Shown here piece by piece: positions 1 through 14,020 of a stretch of 64,000 nt of DNA. This stretch comes from Orychophragmus violaceus (lineage: Eukaryota > Streptophyta > Magnoliopsida > Brassicales > Brassicaceae), in assembly GCA_030180135.1 (NCBI GenBank), contig CM058230.1, positions 107,251,503-107,315,502 on the forward strand. The letters are read 5' to 3'. The notes below the pieces were generated by a model. That model did no database searches, was not told where the DNA came from, and worked only from the letters and a program-made list of their open reading frames with translations. Made by a program: the position numbers and the translations under genes. Within the stretch, counting starts at the first letter, position 1; each line of letters starts with the position of its first letter.

Positions 1-3000
1 GTTTTGGTCGTGGTACTTTCGAAAAAACTCGACCCGATCCTTCCCGGGACATGAACACTTGGTTTTTCATGCACCGCGACTGTCCCACGGTGCATAGGAT
101 CAGTCCACGATCAGTTTATCATATACCATCATTTTTTTTTCACCTGTTTCCTCCACCACACCTCCTTACTGTCTATATGAGGGGTTTTGGTCGTGGTACT
201 TTCGAAAAAACTCGACCCGATCCTTCTCGGGACATGAACACTTGGTTTTTCATGCACCGCGACTGTCCCACTGTGCATAGGATCAGTCCACGATCAGTTT
301 ATCCTATCCCGTCATTTTTTTTTCACCCGTTTCCTCCACCACACCTCATTACTGTCTATATGAGGGGTTTTGGTCGTGGTACTTTCGAAGAAACTCGACC
401 CAATCCTTCCCGGGACATGAACACTTGGTTTTTCATGCACCGCGACTGTCCCACGCTGCATAGGATCAGTCCACGATCGGTTTATCATATACCGTCATTT
501 TTTTTTTTCACTTGTTTCCTCCACCACACCTCCTTACTGTCCATATGAGGGGTTTTGGTCGTGTTACTTTCGAAAAAACTCGACCCGATACTTCCCGGGA
601 CATGAACACTTGGTTTTTCATGCACCGCGACTGTCCCACGGTGCATAGGATCAGTCCACGATCAGTTTATCCTATCCCGTCATTTTTTTCACCTGTTTCC
701 TCCACCACACCTCCTTACTGTCTATATGAGGGGTTTTGGTCGTGGTACTTTCGAAAAAACTCGACCCGATCCTTCCCGGGACATGAACACTTGGTTTTTC
801 ATGCACCGCGACTGTCCCACGGTGCATAGGATCAGTCCACGATCAGTTTATCATATACCGTCATTTTTTTCACATGTTTCCTCCACCACACCTCCTTACT
901 GTCCATATGAGGGGTTTTGGTCGTGGTACTTTCGAAAAAACTCGACCCGATCCTTCCCGGGACATGAACACTTGGTTTTTAATGCACCGCGACTGTCCCA
1001 CGGTGCATAGGATCAGTCCACGATCGGTTTATCATATACCGTCATTTTTTTTTTCACCCGTTTCCTCCACCACACCTCCTTACTGTCTATATGAGGGGTT
1101 TAGGTCGTGGTACTTTCGAAAAAACTCGACCCGATCCTTCCCGGGACATGAACACTTGGTTTTTCATGCACCGCGACTGTCCCACGGTGCATAGGATCAG
1201 TCCACGATCAGTTTATCATATCCCGTCATTTTTTTTTCACCCGTTTCCTCCACCACACCTCCTTACTGTCTATATGAGGTGTTTTGGTCGTGGTACTTTC
1301 GAAAAAACTCGACCCGATCCTTCCCGGGACATGAACACTTGGTTTTTCATGCACCGCGACTGTCCCACGGTGCATAGGATCAGTCCACGATCAGTTTATC
1401 ATATACCGTCATTTTTTTTTCACCCGTTTCCTCCACCACACCTCCTTACTGTCCATATGAGGGGTTTTGGTCGTGGTACTTTCGAAAAAACTCGACCCGA
1501 TTCTTCCCGGGACATGAACACTTGGTTTTTCATGCACCGCGACTGTCCCACGGTGCATAGGATCAGTCCACGATCAGTTTATCATATACCATCATTTTTT
1601 TTTTCACCTGTTTCCTCCACCACACCTCCTTACTGTCTATATGAGGGGTTTTGGTCGTGGTACTTTCGAAAAAACTCGACCCGATCCTTCCCGGGACATG
1701 AACACTTGGTTTTTCATGCACCGCGACTGTCCCACGGTGCATAGGATCAGTCCACGATCAGTTTATCATATCCCGTCATTTTTTTTTCACCTGTTTCCTA
1801 CACCACACCTCCTTACTGTCTATATGAGGGGTTTTGGTCGTGGTACTTTCGAAAAAACTCGACCCGATCCTTCTCGGGACATGAACACTTGGTTTTTCAT
1901 GCACCGCGACTGTCCCACGGTGCATAGGATCAGTCCACGATCAGTTTATCATATACCGTCAATTTTTTCACATGTTTCCTCCACCACACCTCCTTACTGT
2001 CCATATGAGGGGTTTTGGTCGTGGTACTTTCGAAAAAACTCGACCCGATCCTTCCCGGGACATGAACACTTGGTTTTTCATGCACCGCGACTGTCCCACG
2101 GTGCATAGGATCAGTCCACGATCGGTTTATCATATACCGTCATTTTTTTTTTCACCCGTTTCCTCCACCACACCTCCTTACTGTCTATATGAGGGGTTTT
2201 GGTCGTGGTACTTTCGAAAAAACTCGACCCGATCCTTCCCGGGACATGAACACTTGGTTTTTCATGCACCGCGACTGTCCCACGGTGCATAGGATCAGTC
2301 CACGATCAGTTTATCATATACCGTCAATTTTTTTCACATGTTTCCTCCACCACACCTCCTTACTGTCCATATGAGGGGTTTTGGTCGTGGTACTTTCGAA
2401 AAAACTCGACCCGATCCTTCCCGGGACATGAACACTTGGTTTTTCATGCACCGCGACTGTCCCACGGTGCATAGGATCAGTCCACGATTAGTTTATCATA
2501 TCCCGTCATTTTTTTTTCACCCGTTTCCTCCACCACACCTCCTTACTGTCTATATGAGGGGTTTTGGTCGTGGTACTTTCGAAAAAACTCGACCCGATCC
2601 TTCCCGGGACATGAACACTTGGTTTTTCATGCACTGCGACTGTCCCACGGTGCATAGGATCAGTCCACGATCAGTTTATCATATACCGTCATTTTTTTTT
2701 CACCCGTTTCCTCCACCACACCTCCTTACTGTCCATATGAGGGGTTTTGGTCGTGGTACTTTCGAAAAAACTCGACCCGATCCTTCCCGGGACATGAACA
2801 CTTGGTTTTTCATGCACCGCGACTGTCCCACGGTGCATAGGATCAGTCCACGATCAGTTTATCATATACCATCATTTTTTTTTCACCTGTTTCCTCCACC
2901 ACACCTCCTTACTGTCTATATGAGGGGTTTTGGTCGTGGTACTTTCGAAAAAACTCGACCCGATCCTTCTCAGGACATGAACACTTGGTTTTTCATGCAC

Positions 3001-6000
3001 CGCGACTGTCCCACGGTGCATAGGATCAGTCCACGATCAGTTTATCCTATCCCGTCATTTTTTTTTCACCCGTTTCCTCCACCACACCTCATTACTGTCT
3101 ATATGAGGGGTTTTGGTCGTGGTACTTTCGAAGAAACTCGACCCAATCCTTCCCGGGACATGAACACTTGGTTTTTCATGCACCGCGACTGTCCCACGGT
3201 GCATAGGATCAGTCCATGATCGGTTTATCATATACCATCATTTTTTTTTTTCACTTGTTTCCTCCACCACACCTCCTTACTGTCCATATGAGGGGTTTTG
3301 GTCGTGTTACTTTCGAAAAAACTCGACCCGATACTTCCCGGGACATGAACACTTGGTTTTTCATGCACCGCGACTGTCCCACGGTGCATAGGATCAGTCC
3401 ACGATCAGTTTATCCTATCCCGTCATTTTTTTTCACCTGTTTCCTCCACCACACCTCCTTACTGTCTATATGAGGGGTTTTGGTCGTGGTACTTTCGAAA
3501 AAACTCGACCCGATCCTTCCCGGGACATGAACACTTGGTTTTTCATGCACCGCGACTGTCCCACGGTGCATAGGATCAGTCCACGATCAGTTTATCATAT
3601 ACCGTCATTTTTTTCACATGTTTCCTCCACCACACCTCCTTACTGTCCATATGAGGGGTTTTGGTCGTGGTACTTTCGAAAAAACTCGACCCGATCCTTC
3701 CCGGGACATGAACACTTGGTTTTTAATGCACCGCGACTGTCCCACGGTGCATAGGATCAGTCCATGATCGGTTTATCATATACCGTCATTTTTTTTTTTC
3801 ACTTGTTTCCTCCACCACACCTCCTTACTGTCCATATGAGGGGTTTTGGTCGTGTTACTTTCGAAAAAACTCGACCCGATACTTCCCGGGACATGAACAC
3901 TTGGTTTTTCATGCACCGCGACTGTCCCACGGTGCATAGGATCAGTCCACGATCAGTTTATCATATCCCGTCATTTTTTTTTCACCCGTTTCCTCCACCA
4001 CACCTCCTTACTGTCTATATGAGGGGTTTTGGTCGTGGTACTTTCGAAAAAACTCGACCCGATCCTTCCCGGGACATGAACACTTGGTTTTTCATGCACT
4101 GCGACTGTCCCACGGTGCATAGGATCAGTCCACGATCAGTTTATCATATACCGTCATTTTTTTTTCACCCGTTTCCTCCACCACACCTCCTTACTGTCCA
4201 TATGAGGGGTTTTGGTCGTGGTACTTTCGAAAAAACTCGACCCGATCCTTCCCGGGACATGAACACTTGGTTTTTCATGCACCGCGACTGTCCCACGGTG
4301 CATAGGATCAGTCCACGATCAGTTTATCATATACCATCATTTTTTTTCACCTGTTTCCTCCACCACACCTCCTTACTGTCTATATGAGGGGTTTTGGTCG
4401 TGGTACTTTCGAAAAAACTCGACCCGATCCTTCTCGGGACATGAACACTTGGTTTTTCATGCACCGCGACTGTCCCACGGTGCATAGGATCAGTCCACGA
4501 TCAGTTTATCCTATCCCGTCATTTTTTTTTCACCCGTTTCCTCCACCACACCTCATTACTGTCTATATGAGGGGTTTTGGTCGTGGTACATTCGAAGAAA
4601 CTCGACCCAATCCTTCCCGGGACATGAACACTTGGTTTTTCATGCACCGCGACTGTCCCACGGTGCATAGGATCAGTCCATGATCGGTTTATCATATACC
4701 GTCATTTTTTTTTTCACTTGTTTCCTCCACCACACCTCCTTACTGTCCATATGAGGGGTTTTGGTCGTGTTACTTTCGAAAAAACTCGACCCGATACTTC
4801 CCGGGACATGAACACTTGGTTTTTCATGCACCGCGACTGTCCCACGGTGCATAGGATCAGTCCACGATCAGTTTATCCTATCCCGTCATTTTTTTTCATC
4901 TGTTTCCTCCACCACACCTCCTTACTGTCTATATGAGGGGTTTTGGTCGTGGTACTTTCGAAAAAACTCGACCCGATCCTTCCCGGGACATGAACACTTG
5001 CTTTTTCATGCACCGCGACTGTCCCACGGTGCATAGGATCAGTCCACGATCAGTTTATCATATACCGTCATTTTTTTCACATGTTTCCTCCACCACACCT
5101 CCTTAGTGTCCATATGAGGGGTTTTGGTCGTGGTACTTTCGAAAAAACTCGACCCGATCCTTCCCGGGACATGAACACTTGGTTTTTAATGCACCGCGAC
5201 TGTCCCACGGTGCATAGGATCAGTCCACGATCGGTTTATCATATACCGTCATTTTTTTTTTCACCCGTTTCCTCCACCACACCTCCTTACTGTCTATATG
5301 AGGGGTTTAGGTCGTGGTACTTTCGAAAAAACTCGACCCGATCCTTCCCGGGACATGAACACTTGGTTTTTCATGCACCGCGACTGTCCCACGGTGCATA
5401 GGATCAGTCCACGATCAGTTTATCATATCCCGTCATTTTTTTTTCACCCGTTTCCTCCACCACACCTCCTTACTGTCTATATGAGGGGTTTTGGTCGTGG
5501 TACTTTCGAAAAAACTCGACCCGATCCTTCCCGGGACATGAACACTTGGTTTTTCATGCACCGCGACTGTCCCACGGTGCATAGGATCAGTCCACGATCA
5601 GTTTATCATATACCGTCATTTTTTTTTTCACCCGTTTCCTCCACCACACCTCCTTACTGTCCATATGAGGGGTTTTGGTCGTGGTACTTTCGAAAAAACT
5701 CGACCCGATTCTTCCCGGGACATGAACACTTGGTTTTTCATGCACCGCGACTGTCCCACGGTGCATAGGATCAGTCCACGATCAGTTTATCATATACCAT
5801 CATTTTTTTTTTCACCTGTTTCCTCCACCACACCTCCTTACTGTCTATATGAGGGGTTTTGGTCGTGGTACTTTCGAAAAAACTCGACCCGATCCTTCCC
5901 GGGACATGAACACTTGGTTTTTCATGCACCGCGACTGTCCCACGGTGCATAGGATCAGTCCACGATCAGTTTATCATATCCCGTCATTTTTTTTTCACCT

Positions 6001-6530
6001 GTTTCCTACACCACACCTCCTTACTGTCTATATGAGGGGTTTTGGTCGTGGTACTTTCGAAAAAACTCGACCCGATCCTTCTCGGGACATGAACACTTGG
6101 TTTTTCATGCACCGCGACTGTCCCACGGTGCATAGGATCAGTCCACGATCAGTTTATCATATACCGTCAATTTTTTCACATGTTTCCTCCACCACACCTC
6201 CTTACTGTCCATATGAGGGGTTTTGGTCGTGGTACTTTCGAAAAAACTCGACCCGATCCTTCCCGGGACATGAACACTTGGTTTTTCATGCACCGCGACT
6301 GTCCCACGGTGCATAGGATCAGTCCACGATCGGTTTATCATATACCGTCATTTTTTTTTTCACCCGTTTCCTCCACCACACCTCCTTACTGTCTATATGA
6401 GGGGTTTTGGTCGTGGTACTTTCGAAAAAACTCGACCCGATCCTTCCCGGGACATGAACACTTGGTTTTTCATGCACCGCGACTGTCCCACGGTGCATAG
6501 GATCAGTCCACGATCAGTTTATCATATCCC
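1..6530. repeat. Satellite sub-block with 23-monomer spaced duplication
   Basis: Monomers at about 1-2320 reappear in the same order at about 4208-6530, offset 4206-4208 bp (23 monomers). Shared rare variants include the CTCATTACTG monomer with GAAGAAACTCGACCCAATCC (about 350 and 4555), a gatacttcccggg monomer with GTGTTACTTTC, and CTGTTTCCTACACC (about 1795 and 6003). Part of the block (about 130-1000) also recurs at about 2870-3750, offset roughly 2744 bp (15 monomers). The copies differ by a few substitutions and T-run lengths. The intervening 2.3-4.2 kb is satellite of the same family, with an 8-monomer internal offset marked by CATGCACTGCGAC near 2628 and 4094. Confidence 0.8.
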
Positions 6531-9269
6531 GTCATTTTTTTCACCCGTTTCCTCCACCACACCTCCTTACTGTCTATATGAGGGGTTTTGGTCGTGGTAC
6601 TTTCGAAAAAACTCGACCCGATCCTTCCCGGGACATGAACACTTGGTTTTTCATGCACTGCGACTGTCCCACGGTGCATAGGATCAGTCCACGATCAGTT
6701 TATCATATACCGTCATTTTTTTTTCACCCGTTTCCTCCACCACACCTCCTTACTGTCCATATGAGGGGTTTTGGTCGTGGTACTTTCGAAAAAACTCGAC
6801 CCGATTCTTCCCGGGACATGAACACTTGGTTTTTCATGCACCGCGACTGTCCCACGGTGCATAGGATCAGTCCACGATCAGTTTATCATATACCATCATT
6901 TTTTTTTCACCTGTTTCCTCCACCACACCTCCTTACTGTCTATATGAGGGGTTTTGGTCGTGGTACTTTCAAAAAAACTCGACCCGATCCTTCTCGGGAC
7001 ATGAACACTTGGTTTTTCATGCACCGCGACTGTCCCACGGTGCATAGGATCAGTCCACGATCAGTTTATCCTATCCCGTCATTTTTTTTCACCCGTTTCC
7101 TCCACCACACCTCATTACTGTCTATATGAGGGATTTTGGTCGTGGTACTTTCGAAGAAACTCGACCCAATCCTTCCCGGGACATGAACACTTGGTTTTTC
7201 ATGCACCGCGACTGTCCCACGGTGCATAGGATCAGTCCACGATCGGTTTATCATATACCGTCATTTTTTTTTTCACTTGTTTCCTCCACCACACCTCCTT
7301 ACTGTCCATATGAGGGGTTTTGGTCGTGTTACTTTCGAAAAAACTCGACCCGATACTTCCCGGGACATGAACACTTGGTTTTTCATGCACCGCGACTGTC
7401 CCACGGTGCATAGGATCAGTCCACGATCAGTTTATCCTATCCCGTCATTTTTTTTCACCTGTTTCCTCCACCACACCTCCTTACTGTCTATATGAGGGGT
7501 TTTGGTCGTGGTACTTTCGAAAAAACTCGACCCGATCCTTCCCGGGACATGAACACTTGGTTTTTCATGCACCGCGACTGTCCCACGGTGCATAGGATCA
7601 GTCCACGATCAGTTTATCATATACCGTCATTTTTTTCACATGTTTCCTCCACCACACCTCCTTACTGTCCATATGAGGGGTTTTGGTCGTGGTACTTTCG
7701 AAAAAACTCGACCCGATCCTTCCCGGGACATGAACACTTGGTTTTTCATGCACCGCGACTGTCCCACGGTGCATAGGATCAGTCCACGATCGGTTTATCA
7801 TATACCGTCATTTTTTTTTCACCCGTTTCCTCCACCACACCTCCTTACTGTCTATATGAGGGGTTTAGGTCGTGGTACTTTCGAAAAAACTCGACCCGAT
7901 CCTTCCCGGGACATGAACACTTGGTTTTTCATGCACCGCGACTGTCCCACGGTGCATAGGATCAGTCCACGATCAGTTTATCATATCCCGTCATTTTTTT
8001 TTCACCCGTTTCCTCCACCACACCTCCTTACTGTCTATATGAGGGGTTTTGGTCGTGGTACTTTCGAAAAAACTCGACCCGATCCTTCCCGGGACATGAA
8101 CACTTGGTTTTTCATGCACCGCGACTGTCCCACGGTGCATAGGATCAGTCCACGATCAGTTTATCATATACCGTCATTTTTTTTTCACCCGTTTCCTCCA
8201 CCACACCTCCTTACTGTCCATATGAGGGGTTTTGGTCGTGGTACTTTCGAAAAAACTCGACCCGATTCTTCCCGGGACATGAACACTTGGTTTTTCATGC
8301 ACCGCGACTGTCCCACGGTGCATAGGATCAGTCCACGATCAGTTTATCATATACCATCATTTTTTTTTTCACCTGTTTCCTCCACCACACCTCCTTACTG
8401 TCTATATGAGGGGTTTTGGTCGTGGTACTTTCGAAAAAACTCGACCCGATCCTTCCCGGGACATGAACACTTGGTTTTTCATGCACCGCGACTGTCCCAC
8501 GGTGCATAGGATCAGTCCACGATCAGTTTATCATATCCCGTCATTTTTTTTTCACCCGTTTCCTCCACCACACCTCCTTACTGTCTATATGAGGGGTTTT
8601 GGTCGGGGTACTTTCGAAAAAACTCGACCCGATCCTTCCCGGTACATGAACACTTGGTTTTTCATGCACCGCGACTGTCCCACGGTGCATAGGATCAGTC
8701 CACGATCAGTTTATCATATACCGTCATTTTTTTTTTCACTTGTTTCCTCCACCACACCTCCTTACTGTCCATATGAGGGGTTTTGGTCGTGTTACTTTCG
8801 AAAAAACTCGACCCGATACTTCCCGGGACATGAACACTTGGTTTTTCATGCACCGCGACTGTCCCACGGTGCATAGGATCAGTCCACGATCAGTTTATCA
8901 TATACCATCATTTTTTTTTCACCTGTTTCCTCCACCACACCTCCTTACTGTCTATATGAGGGGTTTTGGTCGTGGTACTTTCGAAAAAACTCGACCCGAT
9001 CCTTCCCGGGACATGAACACTTGGTTTTTCATGCACCGCGACTGTCCCACGGTGCATAGGTTCAGTCCACGATCGGTTTATCATATACTGTCATTTTTTT
9101 TTTCACCCGTTTCCTCCACCACACCTCCTTACTGTCTATATGAGCGGTTTTGGTCGTGGTACTTTCGAAAAAACTCGACCCGATCCTTCCCGGGACATGA
9201 ACACTTGGTTTTTCATGCACCGCGACTGTCCCACGGTGCATAGGATCAGTCCACGATCAGTTTATCATA
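6531..9269. repeat. Satellite sub-block, mixed monomer order
   Basis: About 15 monomers of the same satellite. The order of variant types from about 7.27 to 8.75 kb (GTGTTA/GATACTT, CCTATCCCG, CACATG, GGGTTTAGG, CATATCCCG, GATTCTT, ATACCATC, GGTCGGGG) is the canonical order seen in the 10-monomer repeat further right. The segment starting near 7640 is repeated around 13496 with a 5856-bp offset (32 monomers). Nothing other than satellite is present. Confidence 0.8.
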
Positions 9270-12200
9270 TCCCGTCATTTTTTTTTCACCCGTTTCCTCC
9301 ACCACACCTCCTTACTGTCTATATGAGGGGTTTTGGTCGTGGTACTTTCGAAAAAACTCGACCCGATCCTTCCCGGGACATGAACACTTGGTTTTTCATG
9401 CACCGCGACTGTCCCACGGTGCATAGGATCAGTCCACGATCAGTTTATCCTATCCCGTCATTTTTTTTTCACCTGTTTCCTCCACCACACCTCCTTACTG
9501 TCTATATGAGGGGTTTTGGTCGTGGTACTTTCGAAAAAACTCGACCCGATCCTTCCCGGGACATGAACACTTTGTTTTTCATGCACCGCGACTGTCCCAC
9601 GGTGCATAGGATCAGTCCACGATCAGTTTATCATATACCGTCATTTTTTTCACATGTTTCCTCCACCACACCTCCTTACTGTCCATATGAGGGGTTTTGG
9701 TCGTGGTACTTTCGAAAAAACTCGACCCTATCCTTCCCGGGACATGAACACTTGGTTTTTCATGCACCGCGACTGTCCCACGGTGCATAGGATCAGTCCA
9801 CGATCGGTTTATCATATACCGTCATTTTTTTTTTCACCCGTTTCCTCCACCACACCTCCTTACTGTCTATATGAGGGGTTTAGGTCGTGGTACTTTCGAA
9901 AAAACTCGACCCGGTCCTTCCCGGGACATGAACACTTGGTTTTTCATGCACCGCGACTGTCCCACGGTGCATAGGATCAGTCCACGATCAGTTTATCATA
10001 TCCCGTCATTTTTTTTTCACCCGTTTCCTCCACCACACCTCCTTACTGTCTATATGAGGGGTTTTGGTCGTGGTACTTTCGAAAAAACTCGACCCGATCC
10101 TTCCTAGGACATGAACACTTGGTTTTTCATGCAACGCGACTGTCCCACGGTGCATAGGATCAGTCCACGATCAGTTTATCATATACCGTCATTTTTTTTT
10201 CACCCGTTTCCTCCACCACACCTCCTTACTGTCCATATGAGGGGTTTTGGTCGTGGTACTTTCGAAAAAACTCGACCCGATTCTTCCCGGGACATGAACA
10301 CTTGGTTTTTCATGCACCGCGACTGTCCCACGGTGCATAGGATCAGTCCACGATCAGTTTATCATATACCATCATTTTTTTTTTCACCTGTTTCCTCCAC
10401 CACACCTCCTTACTGTCTATATGAGGGGTTTTGGTCGTGGTACTTTCGAAAAAACTCGACCCGATCCTTCCCGGGACATGAACACTTGGTTTTTCATGCA
10501 CCGCGACTGTCCCACGGTGCATAGGATCAGTCCACGATCAGTTTATCATATCCCGTCATTTTTTTTCACCCGTTTCCTCCACCACACCTCCTTACTGTCT
10601 ATATGAGGGGTTTTGGTTGGGGTACTTTCGAAAAAACTCGACCCGATCCTTCCCGGTACATGAACTCTTGGTTTTTCATGCACCGCGACTGTCCCACGGT
10701 GCATAGGATCAGTCCACGATCAGTTTATCATATACTGTCATTTTTTTTTTTCACTTGTTTCCTCCACCACACCTCCTTACTGTCCATATGAGGGGTTTTG
10801 GTCGTGTTACTTTCGAAAAAACTCGACCCGATACTTCCCGGGACATGAACACTTGGTTTTTCATGCACCGCGACTGTCCCACGGTGCATAGGATCAGTCC
10901 ACGATCAGTTTATCATATACCATCATTTTTTTTTCACCTGTTTCCTCCACCACACCTCCTTACTGTCTATATGAGGGGTTTTGGTCGTGGTACTTTCGAA
11001 AAAACTCGACCCGATCCTTCCCGGGACATGAACACTTGGTTTTTCATGCACCGCGACTGTCCCACGGTGCATAGGATCAGTCCACGATCAGTTTATCATA
11101 TACCGTCATTTTTTTCACATGTTTCCTCCACCACACCTCCTTACTGTCCATATGAGGGGTTTTGATCGTGGTACTTTCGAAAAAACTCGACCCGATCCTT
11201 CCCGGGACATGAACACTTGGTTTTTCATGCACCGCGACTGTCCCACGGTGCATAGGATCAGTCCACGATCGGTTTATCATATACCGTCATTTTTTTTTCA
11301 CCCATTTCCTCCACCACACCTCCTTACAGTCTATATGAGGGGTTTAGGTCGTGGTACTTTCGAAAAAACTCGACCCGATCCTTCCCGGGACATGAACACT
11401 TGGTTTTTCATGCACCGCGACTGTCCCACGGTGCATAGGATCAGTCCACGATCAGTTTATCATATCCCGTCATTTTTTTTTCACCCGTTTCCTCCACCAC
11501 ACCTCCTTACTGTCTATATGAGGGGTTTTGGTCGTGGTACTTTCGAAAAAACTCGACCCGATCCTTCCCGGGACATGAACACTTGGTTTTTCATGCACCG
11601 CGACTGTCCCACGGTGCATAGGATCAGTCCACGATCAGTTTATCCTATCCCGTCATTTTTTTTTCACCCGTTTCCTCCACCACACCTCCTTACTGTCTAT
11701 ATGAGGGGTTTTGGTCGTGGTACTTTCGAAAAAACTCGACCCGATCCTTCCCGGGACATGAACACTTGGTTTTTCATGCACCGCGACTGTCCCACGGTGC
11801 ATAGGATCAGTCCACGATCAGTTTATCCTATCCCGTCATTTTTTTTTCACCTGTTTCCTCCACCACACCTCCTTACTGTCTATATGAGGGGTTTTGGTCG
11901 TGGTACTTTCGAAAAAACTCGACCCGATCCTTCCCGGGACATGAACACTTTGTTTTTCATGCACCGCGACTGTCCCACGGTGCATAGGATCAGTCCACGA
12001 TCAGTTTATCATATACCGTCATTTTTTTCACATGTTTCCTCCACCACACCTCCTTACTGTCCATATGAGGGGTTTTGGTCGTGGTACTTTCGAAAAAACT
12101 CGACCCTATCCTTCCCGGGACATGAACACTTGGTTTTTCATGCACCGCGACTGTCCCACGGTGCATAGGATCAGTCCACGATCGGTTTATCATATACCGT

Positions 12201-14020
12201 CATTTTTTTTTTCACCCGTTTCCTCCACCACACCTCCTTACTGTCTATATGAGGGGTTTAGGTCGTGGTACTTTCGAAAAAACTCGACCCGGTCCTTCCC
12301 GGGACATGAACACTTGGTTTTTCATGCACCGCGACTGTCCCACGGTGCATAGGATCAGTCCACGATCAGTTTATCATATCCCGTCATTTTTTTTTCACCC
12401 GTTTCCTCCACCACACCTCCTTACTGTCTATATGAGGGGTTTTGGTCGTGGTACTTTCGAAAAAACTCGACCCGATCCTTCCTAGGACATGAACACTTGG
12501 TTTTTCATGCAACGCGACTGTCCCACGGTGCATAGGATCAGTCCACGATCAGTTTATCATATACCGTCATTTTTTTTTCACCCGTTTCCTCCACCACACC
12601 TCCTTACTGTCCATATGAGGGGTTTTGGTCGTGGTACTTTCGAAAAAACTCGACCCGATTCTTCCCGGGACATGAACACTTGGTTTTTCATGCACCGCGA
12701 CTGTCCCACGGTGCATAGGATCAGTCCACGATCAGTTTATCATATACCATCATTTTTTTTTTCACCTGTTTCCTCCACCACACCTCCTTACTGTCTATAT
12801 GAGGGGTTTTGGTCGTGGTACTTTCGAAAAAACTCGACCCGATCCTTCCCGGGACATGAACACTTGGTTTTTCATGCACCGCGACTGTCCCACGGTGCAT
12901 AGGATCAGTCCACGATCAGTTTATCATATCCCGTCATTTTTTTCACCCGTTTCCTCCACCACACCTCCTTACTGTCTATATGAGGGGTTTTGGTTGGGGT
13001 ACTTTCGAAAAAACTCGACCCGATCCTTCCCGGTACATGAACTCTTGGTTTTTCATGCACCGCGACTGTCCCACGGTGCATAGGATCAGTCCACGATCAG
13101 TTTATCATATACTGTCATTTTTTTTTTTCACTTGTTTCCTCCACCACACCTCCTTACTGTCCATATGAGGGGTTTTGGTCGTGTTACTTTCGAAAAAACT
13201 CGACCCGATACTTCCCGGGACATGAACACTTGGTTTTTCATGCACCGCGACTGTCCCACGGTGCATAGGATCAGTCCACGATCAGTTTATCATATACCAT
13301 CATTTTTTTTTCACCTGTTTCCTCCACCACACCTCCTTACTGTCTATATGAGGGGTTTTGGTCGTGGTACTTTCGAAAAAACTCGACCCGATCCTTCCCG
13401 GGACATGAACACTTGGTTTTTCATGCACCGCGACTGTCCCACGGTGCATAGGATCAGTCCACGATCAGTTTATCATATACCGTCATTTTTTTCACATGTT
13501 TCCTCCACCACACCTCCTTACTGTCCATATGAGGGGTTTTGATCGTGGTACTTTCGAAAAAACTCGACCCGATCCTTCCCGGGACATGAACACTTGGTTT
13601 TTCATGCACCGCGACTGTCCCACGGTGCATAGGATCAGTCCACGATCGGTTTATCATATACCGTCATTTTTTTTTCACCCATTTCCTCCACCACACCTCC
13701 TTACAGTCTATATGAGGGGTTTAGGTCGTGGTACTTTCGAAAAAACTCGACCCGATCCTTCCCGGGACATGAACACTTGGTTTTTCATGCACCGCGACTG
13801 TCCCACGGTGCATAGGATCAGTCCACGATCAGTTTATCATATCCCGTCATTTTTTTTTCACCCGTTTCCTCCACCACACCTCCTTACTGTCTATATGAGG
13901 GGTTTTGGTCGTGGTACTTTCGAAAAAACTCGACCCGATCCTTCCCGGGACATGAACACTTGGTTTTTCATGCACCGCGACTGTCCCACGGTGCATAGGA
14001 TCAGTCCACGATCAGTTTAT
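9270..14020. repeat. Recent tandem duplication of a 13-monomer block (2378 bp)
   Basis: Positions about 9270-11647 and 11648-14020 are near-identical copies offset by 2377-2378 bp, 13 monomers. Several otherwise rare variants are shared at matching places: AACTTTG-type change ACTTTGTTTTTC (9570/11948), CGACCCTATCC (9724/12102), CGACCCGGTCC, CCTAGGACATG (10104/12482), GGTTGGGGTAC (10616/12993), TTTTGATCGTGG (11161/13538) and CTTACAGTC (11324/13702). The differences I could find are confined to T-run length. Both boundaries fall inside a monomer in register, as expected of unequal crossing-over between homologous monomers. Confidence 0.88.

Noticed and set aside
1930..2133. Recurring ~67-codon minus-strand frame, repeated at 6138, 7598, 9612 and many other places
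   Set aside because: It is the reverse strand of the satellite where a seven-T run keeps one frame open for slightly more than a monomer. It recurs only because the monomer type recurs.
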